This document shows positions 54,924 to 64,000 of a stretch of 64,000 nt of DNA, in pieces; position 1 is the stretch's first letter, and every line of letters starts with the position of its first letter. This DNA comes from Amaricoccus sp. (GTDB taxonomy: Bacteria > Pseudomonadota > Alphaproteobacteria > Rhodobacterales > Rhodobacteraceae): positions 1 through 64,000 of the forward strand of contig NZ_JAGOMQ010000011.1 of NCBI RefSeq assembly GCF_017993425.1, read 5' to 3'. The notes below the pieces were generated by a model. That model worked only from the letters and a program-made list of their open reading frames with translations. It made no database searches and was not told the DNA's origin. The translations under genes were made by a program, and so were the position numbers.

Positions 54924-56423
54924 CTAAAGGCTCCCCAGGAAGCGCAGCAGCGCCGCCCGCTCCTCCGGCGTCATCTCCACCACCCGGTCGCGGGCGGCCT
55001 GCGCCTCGCCGCCGTGCCAGAGCACCGCCTCGAGCAGGCTCCGCGCCCGCCCGTCGTGCAGGAAGCTCTCCTGCCCGGTCACCGTCCCGGTCAGCCCGAT
55101 CCCCCAGAGCGGCGCAGTCCGCCATTCCCGCCCCTCGGCCCGGCCCTCGGGGCGGTTGTCGGCCAGCCCCTCGCCCATGTCGTGCAGCAGGAAGTCCGAA
55201 TAGGGCCAGATCAGCTGGAAGCTCTGCTCCGGCCGGTCGGTCAGGCGGTGGGTCACGAACTTCGGCGCGTGGCAGGCGGCGCAGCCCGTCGCATAGAACA
55301 GCTCCTTGCCGCGCAGCACCTCCGGATCCCCCGGATCCCGCCGCGCCGGAACCGCGAGATTGCGGCTGTAGAAGGTCACGAGGTCGAGCGCGGCGTCCTC
55401 CGCCTCGGGATCGCCGCCGTGCGGCGCCGCGCGACAGGCCGCCTGCGCCGCGGTGCAGTCGCCCCAGCCGTCGGGATGCAGGCGCGTCGAGATGCCGATG
55501 TCGCCGGCGAAGGCGGCGGCGGTCTGCTCGCGGATCGTCGGCATCCCGGCCTTGTAGCCGAAGCGCCCGAGCATCGGCTGCCCGAACTCCGCCGACCACA
55601 CGATGTTCGGCCGCCCGCTGATCCCGTCGCCGTCGGCGTCGTCGGGGTCGGCATGGGCGAGGATGTCCGCCGCCGGGATCGCCTCGACGAGCCCGAGCCC
55701 GATCATCTGCGGCGCCACCCGCGGCGACATCATCACGTCCTCGGCCATGGGGCCATAGGCGAGGTCGGCCACGCCGTAGCTCGGCCGCCGCAGCCGCGCC
55801 GTCTCGCCCCCGGCGAGCGCGACCTCCTCCTCGGCGTAGTCGATGGTGAACCGCCCCTCGGCGGGAATCCCGGCGATCGAGAAGGTCTGGAACTGCCCGC
55901 CATAGACCGGCTCCGGCGCCGCCCCGATCCAGTCGGCGATCTCGCCCGCCAGCGCATCGTGGTCCGACGGCACGGAGAGCCGCAGGAACATCTGCGTCGC
56001 CGGCTCGCCCGGCGCCGGCGGATGGCCGCGCGCGTCCTTCAGGTGGCAGTTCTGGCAGGCCCGCGAATTGAAGATCGGCCCGAGCCCGTCCGAGGCCTGG
56101 GTCGAGGACGGCGCCGAGACCCAGAGCTTGCGGAAGATGCCGTTGCCGACCTTGAAGTCGAGCTCCTTCGCGAAGTCGAGGTTCGCCGACGAGAACGAGA
56201 AGGCGTTGGCGTCCGGCCGCCGCCGGTTGGTCGCCGCCCCGCCGGGGTTGGTCTCGAACGGCTCCGGCGCCGCGAAGCTCGTCGCCGGCGCCGTCACGGA
56301 AACGACCCGCCCGGCCTCCTCGGCCGTGCGGGGCGTGACGTTCAGGTGCGCGTCCCCGGCGGGTTGCGACGCGGCCAGCGGCGCCGCGAGGACGAGCGCC
56401 CCCGCGAGGAGGACGCGCCGCAT
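54924..56423 (-). CDS. di-heme oxidoreductase (DUF1111, thiol oxidoreductase-like)
   Basis: 499 residues with a signal peptide (MRRVLLAGALVLAAPLAAS). Heme sites CQNCH near 126 and CAACH near 384 mark a di-heme protein of the DUF1111 family, related to MauG-like peroxidases. Family segments are FSFSSANLDFAKELDFKVGNGIFRKLW near 77-103 and GLGPIFNSRACQNCH. It is a periplasmic redox protein. It stands between two imelysin genes, an arrangement repeated in many bacteria and thought to handle iron or heme. Its stop is followed by a dyad and element copy C rather than directly by the next operon gene. Confidence 0.9.
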   Translation of the reverse strand: MRRVLLAGALVLAAPLAASQPAGDAHLNVTPRTAEEAGRVVSVTAPATSFAAPEPFETNPGGAATNRRRPDANAFSFSSANLDFAKELDFKVGNGIFRKLWVSAPSSTQASDGLGPIFNSRACQNCHLKDARGHPPAPGEPATQMFLRLSVPSDHDALAGEIADWIGAAPEPVYGGQFQTFSIAGIPAEGRFTIDYAEEEVALAGGETARLRRPSYGVADLAYGPMAEDVMMSPRVAPQMIGLGLVEAIPAADILAHADPDDADGDGISGRPNIVWSAEFGQPMLGRFGYKAGMPTIREQTAAAFAGDIGISTRLHPDGWGDCTAAQAACRAAPHGGDPEAEDAALDLVTFYSRNLAVPARRDPGDPEVLRGKELFYATGCAACHAPKFVTHRLTDRPEQSFQLIWPYSDFLLHDMGEGLADNRPEGRAEGREWRTAPLWGIGLTGTVTGQESFLHDGRARSLLEAVLWHGGEAQAARDRVVEMTPEERAALLRFLGSL

Positions 56424-56432
56424 CGCCGCCGC

Positions 56433-57698
<1,266 letters not shown>

Positions 57699-57999
57699 GA
57701 CCCCACTCCTCGCCTGTCCGCGGCCCGCGGGCCGCCCCTGTCGCGGCGCACCCTAAGCCGGAGCAATCGAGTCGGGAATAGGGGGGCGAGAGAAATCATC
57801 GGAAATGCGGGGGTTCGCGCAGGCGATCCTTGGGGCGTGAACTCATAAGCCGGTCTGCCGATGCGAAGGGCAGGCTTCGGCCCGAAGCGACCTTGCCGCG
57901 CCATCGGGTGAATGACCGCGTCGAGCCCAAACCGTTGGTGCTGCACCGGTCGCGGAAGGCCATGATGCGCAGAATGGGGGCGGCCTATGAAATATCCCG
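57699..57999. other. spacer upstream of the imelysin operon
   Basis: About 300 bases between the DarT-like gene and the imelysin operon, both on the minus strand. It includes the perfect palindrome GCGGCCCGCGGGCCGC at 57720-57735 and should hold the operon promoter. No clear Fur, Irr or RirA site was found by eye. From about 57780 G+C falls toward the DarT-like gene, suggesting one border of an acquired segment. Confidence 0.4.
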
Positions 58000-58638
58000 T
58001 TAGGGCGCCAGGTAGTCATCGACGATAACCTCGCAATCCAGTCCGAGCTGCTGGGCGAGATCTTCTGCCCAAGCCTTCATACTCTCATTCCCCACGAAAA
58101 TCGCAGTGATCAACTTCTGATCCACCGGGTCGAGAACCTGGACCTCGGCATCGTTCCATGTCGGACGGTTATCCGGGATCTGGTAGTGATCTCGTCGGGA
58201 GCGGTATCCCCTCTCCTCGGGGATATAGACGTCTTCATCCTCAAACATGCTGTTGAAACCCCAGGGCCCGCCCAAAAAGCCGCGGGCATTCCGAACAGCA
58301 CTGGTGGACGCATTCTGCCGGCAAAACCGGCAGGAGTGCGTCCAAAGCACTTCGCGTTCCACCCGCAGAATGATCCAGCCCCTGTGATCGACTTTTCGCT
58401 TCGCATCGAACATCGAGGAGTTAATGGAGTCGATCGAAAAGGAGATCGCCCGCGGCGTGTCATCCCATCGCGCATCATCGGTGTACGTGTATTGGAGGTT
58501 CGTGTCGGCGAGGTCTTCGCGGGAGAGTAAGCCATTGCTCAGAATGCTCAGCAGGTTCTCTCTTCGGGTGAAGTGGTACAGCGCTAGGATGCCGCGGCCT
58601 TCGGCGGCCCGCCTGATCTTCTGGCGGAAATGCGCCAT
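58000..58638 (-). CDS. orphan DarT-like DNA ADP-ribosyltransferase (probable)
   Basis: 212 residues. The N-terminal part fits the DarT/DUF4433 NAD-binding pattern: ILALYHFTRRENLLSILSNG near 17-36 (HFT...NL..IL..GL), then PRAISFSIDSINSSMF near 62, WIILRVEREVLW near 87, and a C-terminal AEVQVLDPVDQKLITAIFV like the DarT 'AE-V...I..I.V' end. A glutamate in SMFEDEDVY near 130 may be catalytic. DarT modifies thymidine in DNA and is normally neutralised by the macrodomain antitoxin DarG. No darG gene is adjacent. G+C is about 57% in sampled stretches against over 70% around it, which indicates transfer. Confidence 0.6.
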   Translation of the reverse strand: MAHFRQKIRRAAEGRGILALYHFTRRENLLSILSNGLLSREDLADTNLQYTYTDDARWDDTPRAISFSIDSINSSMFDAKRKVDHRGWIILRVEREVLWTHSCRFCRQNASTSAVRNARGFLGGPWGFNSMFEDEDVYIPEERGYRSRRDHYQIPDNRPTWNDAEVQVLDPVDQKLITAIFVGNESMKAWAEDLAQQLGLDCEVIVDDYLAP

Positions 58639-58790
58639 ACCGCGGTTACCTTTCTGAAAATCAGCTTGGGAGCAGATGAACGTTCACTCCGTCCGTAACT
58701 CGGTTTCAGGTCCGCGACTTTCCGGTGACCGCTCTTGGCGCTTTCCGACTGTGGTGTTGGTCTTGGGGTACGCGCCCTTAACCGCCGATG

Positions 58791-58830
58791 AAAAAACGGC
58801 AAGCCGGATTCCAGCCCGGTTCTTCCGGGC
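58791..58830 (-). terminator. terminator-like repeat after the FAH gene
   Basis: On the minus strand, GCCCGG-AAGAA-CCGGGC (58814-58830) is followed by TGGAATCCGGCTTGCCGTTTTTT, with six Ts. The order of elements matches the repeat after fabI (29284-29345). The final CGGC-TT-GCCG-T6 resembles a short intrinsic terminator. The remaining spacer toward the DarT-like gene holds nothing else I recognise. Confidence 0.5.
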
Positions 58831-58855
58831 CGGAACAACGGGATAACCCCCGCCG

Positions 58856-59701
58856 TCAGGCGTCGGTGACAAACGTCTGCTTCTGCCGCCCCAGCCCCTC
58901 GATGCCGAGCTCCACCACGTCGCCCGCCCGGAGGAACGTCGGCGGCTTCATCCCCATCCCGACGCCCGGCGGCGTGCCCGTCGAGATCACGTCCCCCGGC
59001 AGCAGGGTGAAGAACTGGCTGAGATAGCTCACCAGGAACGCCACGCCATAGACCATGGTCGCGGTCGAGCCGTCCTGCATCTTCTTGCCGTTGACGTTCA
59101 GCCACATCTTCAGCTTCTGCGGATCGGCCACCTCGTCGCGCGTCACCAGCCACGGCCCGATCGGGCCGAAGGTGTCGCAGCTCTTGCCCTTGGTCCACTG
59201 CCCCTGCCGCTCCGCCTGGAACGCGCGCTCCGAGACGTCGTTCGCCACGCAATACCCCGCGACATGCCGCATCGCATCGGCCTCCGCGACATACTTCGCC
59301 TTCGCCCCGATCACCACGGCGAGCTCGACCTCCCAGTCGGTCTTCACCGAGCCGCGCGGGATCAGCACGTCGTCGTCCGGCCCGCAGATCGCGCTCGTCG
59401 CCTTCATGAACACCACCGGCTCCGACGGCACCGCCATCCCGGATTCCGCGGCGTGGTCGGCGTAGTTGAGCCCGATGCAGATGAACTTGCCCGTCCCCGC
59501 GACGCAGGGCCCGAAGCGCACCCCCTCGGGCGCCTTCGGCAGGCCCGCCGGGTCGAGCTTGCGCAGCTTCGCCAGCCCCTCGTCCGTCAGCACCTCGCCC
59601 GAGATGTCGAGCACGTGCCCCGACAGGTCGCGGATCCCGCCCTCGGCGTCGATCAGCCCCGGCTTCTCCGCCCCGGGCTCTCCATAGCGAACCAGCTTCA
59701 T
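58856..59701 (-). CDS. fumarylacetoacetate hydrolase family protein
   Basis: 281 residues. The N-terminal cap domain begins MKLVRYGEPGAEKPGLID. The catalytic FAH domain contains KFICIGLNYADHAAESGMAVPSEPV near 75, the metal-binding E-x-E in WEVELAVVIG near 124, and GDVISTGTPPGVGMGMKPP near 240. Paired directly with an SDR gene, it fits 2,4-diketo-3-deoxy-sugar acid hydrolases of the non-phosphorylative L-rhamnose/L-fucose route, though ureidoglycolate lyase or acylpyruvase-like activity cannot be excluded. Seventeen bases follow the SDR stop. Confidence 0.88.
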   Translation of the reverse strand: MKLVRYGEPGAEKPGLIDAEGGIRDLSGHVLDISGEVLTDEGLAKLRKLDPAGLPKAPEGVRFGPCVAGTGKFICIGLNYADHAAESGMAVPSEPVVFMKATSAICGPDDDVLIPRGSVKTDWEVELAVVIGAKAKYVAEADAMRHVAGYCVANDVSERAFQAERQGQWTKGKSCDTFGPIGPWLVTRDEVADPQKLKMWLNVNGKKMQDGSTATMVYGVAFLVSYLSQFFTLLPGDVISTGTPPGVGMGMKPPTFLRAGDVVELGIEGLGRQKQTFVTDA

Positions 59702-59717
59702 CCCGATTTCCCCCTGT

Positions 59718-60455
59718 TCAGACGTTGGTCCAGCCGCCGTCGACCACATGGATCGCGCCGGTGGTGAAGGCGCTCTCGTCCGAGGCGAGATAGACCGCCA
59801 GCGCCGCGATCTCCTCCGCCCGGCCGAGCCGGCCCATCGGCTGGCGCGCGACAAAGGCGGCGTGCGCCGCGTCGAAGTCGCCGGTCGCGCGCATCCGCTC
59901 GTGCAGGCTCGGGCTCTCGACCGTCCCCGGGCAGATGGCGTTGCAGCGGACGCCTTGCGTGACGAAATCCGCCGCCACCGCCCTGGTCATGCCGATGACG
60001 CCCGCCTTGGTCGCCCCGTAGACGAAGCGGTTCGGCACGCCGACCACGCTCGACGCCACGGAGGACATGTTGACGATCGACCCGCCGCCCCGCGCCACCA
60101 TCCCGGGCAGGAAGGCCCGCATCATCCGGTACATCGCGGTCATGTTGAGATCGACGGAGAAGGCCCACCTCTCCTCGGTGCAGTCGAGGATGGTGCCGCC
60201 GTCGACATAGCCCGCGCAGTTGAAGAGCACGTCGATCCCGCCGGTCCGGTCGCGCAGCGCCGCGATCGCGCCCGCGTCCGTCACGTCGAGCCGCGCCGTC
60301 TCCAGGCCCGCGGCCGCGAGCTCGCCCAGCGTGGCCTCGTTGATGTCCGTGGCGACGACCCGCGCCCCCTCGGCGCGGAACGCCAGCGCCGTCGCCCGCC
60401 CGATCCCCTGTCCCGCCGCGGTGACGAGGCAGGTCTTGCCGTCCAGCCGGTTCAT
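59718..60455 (-). CDS. SDR oxidoreductase (possible 2-keto-3-deoxy-fuconate/rhamnonate dehydrogenase)
   Basis: 245 residues, classical short-chain dehydrogenase. The NAD site is TAAGQGIGRATALAF near 11; NCAGYVDGGTI near 82 and the catalytic Ser-Tyr-Lys (NMSSVASSV, then YGATKAGVIG near 147-156) follow. DGGWTNV at the end is the usual substrate loop. Closest resemblance is to 2-keto-3-deoxy-L-fuconate dehydrogenases, which oxidise the substrate of the FAH partner encoded next. The two genes form an operon. Without sugar-binding or other catabolic genes nearby the sugar remains open. Confidence 0.86.
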   Translation of the reverse strand: MNRLDGKTCLVTAAGQGIGRATALAFRAEGARVVATDINEATLGELAAAGLETARLDVTDAGAIAALRDRTGGIDVLFNCAGYVDGGTILDCTEERWAFSVDLNMTAMYRMMRAFLPGMVARGGGSIVNMSSVASSVVGVPNRFVYGATKAGVIGMTRAVAADFVTQGVRCNAICPGTVESPSLHERMRATGDFDAAHAAFVARQPMGRLGRAEEIAALAVYLASDESAFTTGAIHVVDGGWTNV

Positions 60456-60550
60456 CGCACCTCCCCCGCGCGGTCTCCCGCCACGCCGGGAACGGTTGTA
60501 GGGGGAGAGCGCAGGACTTGTCCACCCGACGGGACCGCCCGGCCGCGGCG

Positions 60551-60912
60551 CGTCAGTCCCGGGGCCGGGTCGGCGCGCCCGGTCCTGCCGGTCGCGCCGC
60601 AGCTCCGCGCTCTCGGCGCCGTCGGCCCGACCCCGCTCCGCGCCGCGGGCGAGGGCGACCCCGCCGCCCGTCGGTCGCGGATCGAAGCCGGCACGCTCCC
60701 CGTCGGGCCAGTCGAGCCGCAACCGGCTCACCCCGAGCGCCGTCGGCCCGGCCCCCGCTCCGCGCCGCGGGTGTGGGCGACCCCGCCGCCCGTCGGTCGC
60801 GGATCGAAGCCGACACGCCCCGCCGGGCCAGTCGAGCCGCAGCCGGCTCGCCCCGAGGGCCGTAGGCCCGGACCCGGCGCCCGGTCCACGCCGCAGGCCC
60901 CCGCTCCTGCCC
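60551..60912. repeat. tandem array of 120-base units from a gene 3' end
   Basis: The anchor GTCGAGCCGC of the secreted-protein gene at 60952 recurs at 60831, 60711 and, degenerate (GTCGCGCCGC), at 60591: spacing 121, 120 and 120. Each unit includes the block coding RLRLDW in the gene on the minus strand. The three downstream units are not a continuous coding region. They fill nearly all the space between the secreted-protein and SDR genes. Confidence 0.72.
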
Positions 60913-61302
60913 TCAGTCGCGGGTCAGCGTCAGCACCCCGCCGTCGTACCAGTCGAGCCGCAGCCGGTTCGCGCCGAGCGGCGTCAGCGTCGCGCCCGGC
61001 CCCCAGGCGGCGCCGCCGCAGGTGACCGCGACCCCGCCCGCGCCCGGCGCGAGGCGCGGCGCGGCGCAGCCGTCGTAGGTCCCCTCGCCGTTGGTCCGGC
61101 CCGTGTCCCAGGTGATCCCCGACGGCGCGATCCTCAGCACCGCCCCGAGGTAGGACGGGTCGTCGTCCACCAGCGCGGTGGCGCGCATCCCCGGGTCGTT
61201 CTCCACCTTCGTCACCACCCACGTCCCCAGCGCCGAGACCGGCGCCGCCGAGGCCGCCCCCGCCAGCCCGAGCCCCACGAGCGCCGCTCCGATCGTCCGC
61301 AT
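60913..61302 (-). CDS. small secreted protein, unknown family
   Basis: 129 residues with a clear signal peptide (MRTIGAALVGLGLAGAASAA). The mature domain is about 108 residues with two cysteines (near 80 and 96), which may form a disulfide, and a beta-rich pattern (GTWVVTKVENDPG, LGAVLRIAPSGITWDTG, LRLDWYDGGVLTLTRD). This is a lipocalin-like or copper-resistance-type small barrel at best; I cannot name a family. It is divergent from dnaB. Its 3' end is the source of the downstream tandem units. Confidence 0.7.
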   Translation of the reverse strand: MRTIGAALVGLGLAGAASAAPVSALGTWVVTKVENDPGMRATALVDDDPSYLGAVLRIAPSGITWDTGRTNGEGTYDGCAAPRLAPGAGGVAVTCGGAAWGPGATLTPLGANRLRLDWYDGGVLTLTRD

Positions 61303-61522
61303 CCGCCGGACCCTCCCTCTGCAATCCCCGCGCAGCATCCCGGCCGCCGCGCCGGAGTCAACCGGGACGCCAAACCAACCCCATGGAAACACGGGGCAAA
61401 CGCGATCCCTCCCCGATCTTCTACTTATCCACACCCCGTCCCCCCGTTTCGTTCCGCTTCCCGCCCGCCCGGCGGGCTGTATAACGGCCGCGACCGGGAG
61501 GCACGCCGAGGGGGGCAGCGAC

Positions 61523-63007
61523 ATGGCGGACGGACCGGCAGGCGCGGACGCGGACGTCGCCGGCGCGCCCCATTCCATCGAGGCCGAGCAGGCGCTCCTC
61601 GGCGCGCTCCTCGTCAACAACGACGTCTACGACCGCGTCGCCGCCGTCGTCCGCGCCGAGCACTTCTACGAGCCCGTCCATGCCCGCATCTTCGAGGCGG
61701 CGGCCAACCGCATCCAGAAGAACGCGCTCGCCTCCCCGGTCACGCTCAAGGCCTTCCTCGAGGACGACGAGGGCCTGCGCGCCCTCGGCGGCCCGCCCTA
61801 CCTCGCGCGGCTCGCCGGCGCGGCGATCTCGCTCTTCGCCGCGAAGGACTACGCCCGCCTCGTCTACGACCTCGCCATCCGCCGCGAGCTGATCGGGCTC
61901 GGGCAGGACATCGCCGCCAAGGCCTCGCGCATGGACCTCGACGACGAGCCGCGCGACCAGATCGTCGCGGCCGAGCAGGCGCTCTACCAGCTCGGCGAGC
62001 AGGGCAAGGTCGACAAGGGCTTCCAGTCCTTCCTGCGCGCCGCCACCGACGCGGTGAACGTGGCCAACGCCGCCTATCGCCGCGACGGCGGCCTCGCCGG
62101 GCTCTCCACCGGCCTCGCCGACCTCGACGCCAAGCTCGGCGGGCTCCACCCCTCCGACCTGCTGATCCTCGCGGGCCGCCCCTCGATGGGCAAGACCTCG
62201 CTCGCCACCAACGTCGCCTTCAACATCGCCAAGGCCTACCGCAAGGGGATCAGGCCCGACGGCCCCGAGGGCGCCATCGACGGCGGCGTCGTCGGCTTCT
62301 TCTCGCTCGAGATGTCCGCCGAGCAGCTCGCCGCCCGCGTCCTCTCCGAGGCGGCCCGCGTCCCGTCCGACCGCATCCGCCGCGGCGACCTGACCGAGGA
62401 CGAGATGCGCCGCTTCATCGAGGCGGCCAAGGCGCTGGAGGCCTGCCCGCTCTTCATCGACGACACGCCGGCGCTGCCGATCTCCACCCTCGCCGCCCGC
62501 GCCCGCCGCCTGAAGCGCCAGCACGGCCTCGACGCCCTCTTCGTCGACTACCTCCAGCTCGCCAAGCCCGCCTCCTCGCGCAGCGAGGGCCGGGTGCAGG
62601 AGGTGTCCGAGATCACGCAAGGGTTGAAGGCCATCGCCAAGGAGCTGAACATCCCCGTCGTCGCCCTCTCCCAGCTCTCCCGACAGGTCGAGAGCCGCGA
62701 GGACAAGCGCCCCCAGCTCTCCGACCTGCGCGAGTCGGGCTCGATCGAGCAGGATGCCGACGTGGTGATGTTCGTGTTCCGCGAGGAATACTACAAGGAG
62801 CGCGAGAAGCCCGGCGAGCACGACGGCGAGGCGATGATGAAGTGGCAGACCGCCATGGACGCGCTGCGCGGCAAGGCCGAGGTGATCATCGGCAAGCAGC
62901 GCCACGGCCCCATCGGCACCGTCGACCTCGCCTTCGAGGGCGAGTTCACCCGCTTCTCCAACCTCGTGAAGGCCTATCAGGCCACGGCGCAGGTGGATTT
63001 CCGTTGA
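61523..63007 (+). CDS. dnaB: replicative DNA helicase
   Basis: 494 residues. The N-terminal domain starts PHSIEAEQALLGALLVNNDVYDRV near 14-37. The RecA-like motor has Walker A GRPSMGKTSLATN near 218, FFSLEMSAEQLAARVL near 260, Walker B LFVDYLQLAKP near 337 and QLSRQVESREDKRPQLSDLRESGSIEQDADVVMF near 383. It unwinds DNA ahead of the replication fork as a hexamer. The ATG at 61523 follows GAGGGGGGCAGCGAC. A TCACCC-poor spacer of 220 bases lies between it and the divergent secreted-protein gene. alr follows, the standard alphaproteobacterial order. Confidence 0.97.
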   Translation: MADGPAGADADVAGAPHSIEAEQALLGALLVNNDVYDRVAAVVRAEHFYEPVHARIFEAAANRIQKNALASPVTLKAFLEDDEGLRALGGPPYLARLAGAAISLFAAKDYARLVYDLAIRRELIGLGQDIAAKASRMDLDDEPRDQIVAAEQALYQLGEQGKVDKGFQSFLRAATDAVNVANAAYRRDGGLAGLSTGLADLDAKLGGLHPSDLLILAGRPSMGKTSLATNVAFNIAKAYRKGIRPDGPEGAIDGGVVGFFSLEMSAEQLAARVLSEAARVPSDRIRRGDLTEDEMRRFIEAAKALEACPLFIDDTPALPISTLAARARRLKRQHGLDALFVDYLQLAKPASSRSEGRVQEVSEITQGLKAIAKELNIPVVALSQLSRQVESREDKRPQLSDLRESGSIEQDADVVMFVFREEYYKEREKPGEHDGEAMMKWQTAMDALRGKAEVIIGKQRHGPIGTVDLAFEGEFTRFSNLVKAYQATAQVDFR

Positions 63008-63013
63008 CGAAGG

Positions 63014-63083
63014 TTGACCGTGAGTTACCGGAATCGCCAAATCTCTGATATCGCGACGGAATTAGCCACTATCGCGCGTGTTA
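63014..63083 (+). promoter_or_regulatory. dnaB-alr spacer with TATCGCGCGTGTTA dyad
   Basis: The lower-GC spacer contains TTGACC (63014-63019) as a possible -35, AT-rich sequence near 63038-63052, and TATCGCGCGTGTTA at 63070-63083. This is the fourth member of the dyad family with one changed base. Its last bases overlap the stop that opens the alr reading frame. It may give alr its own promoter. Confidence 0.4.
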
Positions 63084-63099
63084 GCGAGGAGCCCGAGCC

Positions 63100-64000
63100 A
63101 TCGCCCGCGCCCGCCTGACTATCGACCTCGGCGCCCTCGTCGCCAACTGGCGGGCGCTCGACGCCCTCTCCGGCCCGGGGGTCGAGACCGCGGCCGTGCT
63201 CAAGGCCGACGCCTACGGGCTCGGCGCCGGCCCGGTCGGGCGGACGCTCGCAGCCGCCGGGGTGCGGACCTTCTTCGTCGCGCTGGCCGAGGAGGGCGCC
63301 GCCCTGCGCGACGCCCTCGGCCCCGGCCCGGCGATCCTGATCCTCGGCGGGCTGATGCCCGGGGACGCCCCCCTCGTCGCCGCCCGCGACCTGACGCCCT
63401 GCCTGAACAGCGCCGCGCAGGTCCGCGCCTTCGTCGCCGCCTGCCCGGGCCGCCCCGCGGCGGTCCAGCTCGACAGCGGCATGAACCGCCTCGGGCTCGA
63501 GCCCTCCGACCTCGACGCCCTCGCCGATGTCCTCCCCGGCCTCGCGCCCGTCCTCGTCCTCAGCCACCTCGCCTGCGCCGACACGCCGGACCACCCGCAG
63601 AACGCCGCCCAGCGCGCCGCCTTCGCCGCCGCTGCGGCGCGCTTCCCCGCCGCCCGCCGCAGTCTCGCCGCCACCGGCGGCGTGCTGCTCGGGCCGGACT
63701 ACCACCTCGATCTCGTCCGCCCCGGGATCGGCCTCTACGGCGGCCTGCCCTTCGCCGCCGCCCGCCCGGTGGTCACGCTCGCGCTGCCGGTGATCCAGGT
63801 CCGCGACGTCCCCCCGGGCGAGGCCGTCGGCTACGGCGCCGCCTGGACCGCCTCCCGCCCGTCGCGCATCGCCACCCTCGCCGCCGGCTACGCCGACGGC
63901 CTCCTCCGCGCCCTCGGCGCGGCTTCCGTCCGCCTCTGGGCCGGCGACACGCCCGTGCCCCTCGTCGGCCGCCTCTCCATGGACCTGATCACCGCCGACG
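63100..64000 (+). CDS. alr: alanine racemase, partial, apparent ATC start
   Basis: At least 300 residues, cut by the window end. The frame reads [20 protein letters not shown] at the N-terminus, with the PLP lysine in [10 protein letters not shown] near 38-47. [12 protein letters not shown] near 125 and RPGIGLYGG near 205 follow, and the second catalytic tyrosine is in GYGAAW near 243. It converts L- to D-alanine for peptidoglycan. The frame is closed upstream by TAG at 63082 and has no ATG, GTG or TTG before the conserved N-terminus. The ATC at 63100 lies eight bases after GCGAGGAG and gives the family-length start; CTG at 63115 is the alternative. Confidence 0.88.
   Translation, partial: MARARLTIDLGALVANWRALDALSGPGVETAAVLKADAYGLGAGPVGRTLAAAGVRTFFVALAEEGAALRDALGPGPAILILGGLMPGDAPLVAARDLTPCLNSAAQVRAFVAACPGRPAAVQLDSGMNRLGLEPSDLDALADVLPGLAPVLVLSHLACADTPDHPQNAAQRAAFAAAAARFPAARRSLAATGGVLLGPDYHLDLVRPGIGLYGGLPFAAARPVVTLALPVIQVRDVPPGEAVGYGAAWTASRPSRIATLAAGYADGLLRALGAASVRLWAGDTPVPLVGRLSMDLITAD

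Overview
The window is very GC-rich DNA (roughly 70-75% G+C by eye in the coding regions). It is densely packed with genes on both strands and looks like an alphaproteobacterial chromosome, most likely Rhodobacterales or a close relative. The main clues are the siroheme/sulfite reductase operon with DUF2849 and DUF934, the fabA-fabB-fabI order, the leuS-lptE-holA block next to a DUF3576 lipoprotein, a VPLPA-type C-terminal sorting tail, tandem alphaproteobacterial porins, and dnaB followed by alr. I saw no rRNA, tRNA, CRISPR array, transposase or prophage gene.

Layout. 0-5.2 kb: a cupin/SnoaL protein, then an operon pairing 5-oxoprolinase-type subunits (PxpA, PxpB, PxpC-like) with a biotin carrier and a biotin carboxylase. 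5.4-13.4 kb: aldo/keto reductase, DUF72 protein, acetyl-CoA synthetase, and a divergent histidine kinase fused to a sodium/solute symporter domain (CrbS-like). 14-21.4 kb: a diheme cytochrome c, GFA, LprI and HupE proteins, preT-dedA-preA, and a DUF442 protein. 21.4-26.6 kb: an Lrp-type regulator divergent from cysG-DUF2849-cysI-cysH-DUF934. 26.6-37.5 kb: an outer-membrane protein, threonine/serine dehydratase, hydrolase, fatty-acid genes, a VPLPA-CTERM protein, a HlyC-like acyltransferase with an RTX protein, a FadL porin and pyrophosphatase. 37.6-45.4 kb: EamA transporter, amidase, holA-lptE-leuS-DUF3576. 45.7-52.2 kb: two tandem porins, yggS, coaD, a CBS protein, a sulfotransferase-like protein, yebC. 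52.2-57.7 kb: an imelysin / di-heme / imelysin / DUF1513 iron operon. 58.0-61.3 kb: an orphan DarT-like protein of low GC, an FAH-SDR sugar-acid pair and a small secreted protein. 61.5-64 kb: dnaB and the start of alr.

The intergenic DNA is unusually structured. There are three copies of a 318-325 bp element with 12-bp terminal inverted repeats and conserved internal hairpins, one of them inserted inside the iron operon. Three copies of a second repeat are built around a long palindrome whose arms covary. A dyad with core CACGCGTG (one copy has CGCGCGTG) occurs at five gene ends. In three places the end of a gene is tandemly duplicated (units of about 70, 93 and 120 bp).

Functions that fit together: sulfite to sulfide assimilation with its own siroheme synthase and regulator; type II fatty-acid synthesis with the anaerobic unsaturated branch; acetate activation facing a probable acetate-sensing kinase; periplasmic iron handling; and a possible acyl-modified secreted RTX protein. 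Everything was read by eye, so family names rest on motif recognition and gene context.
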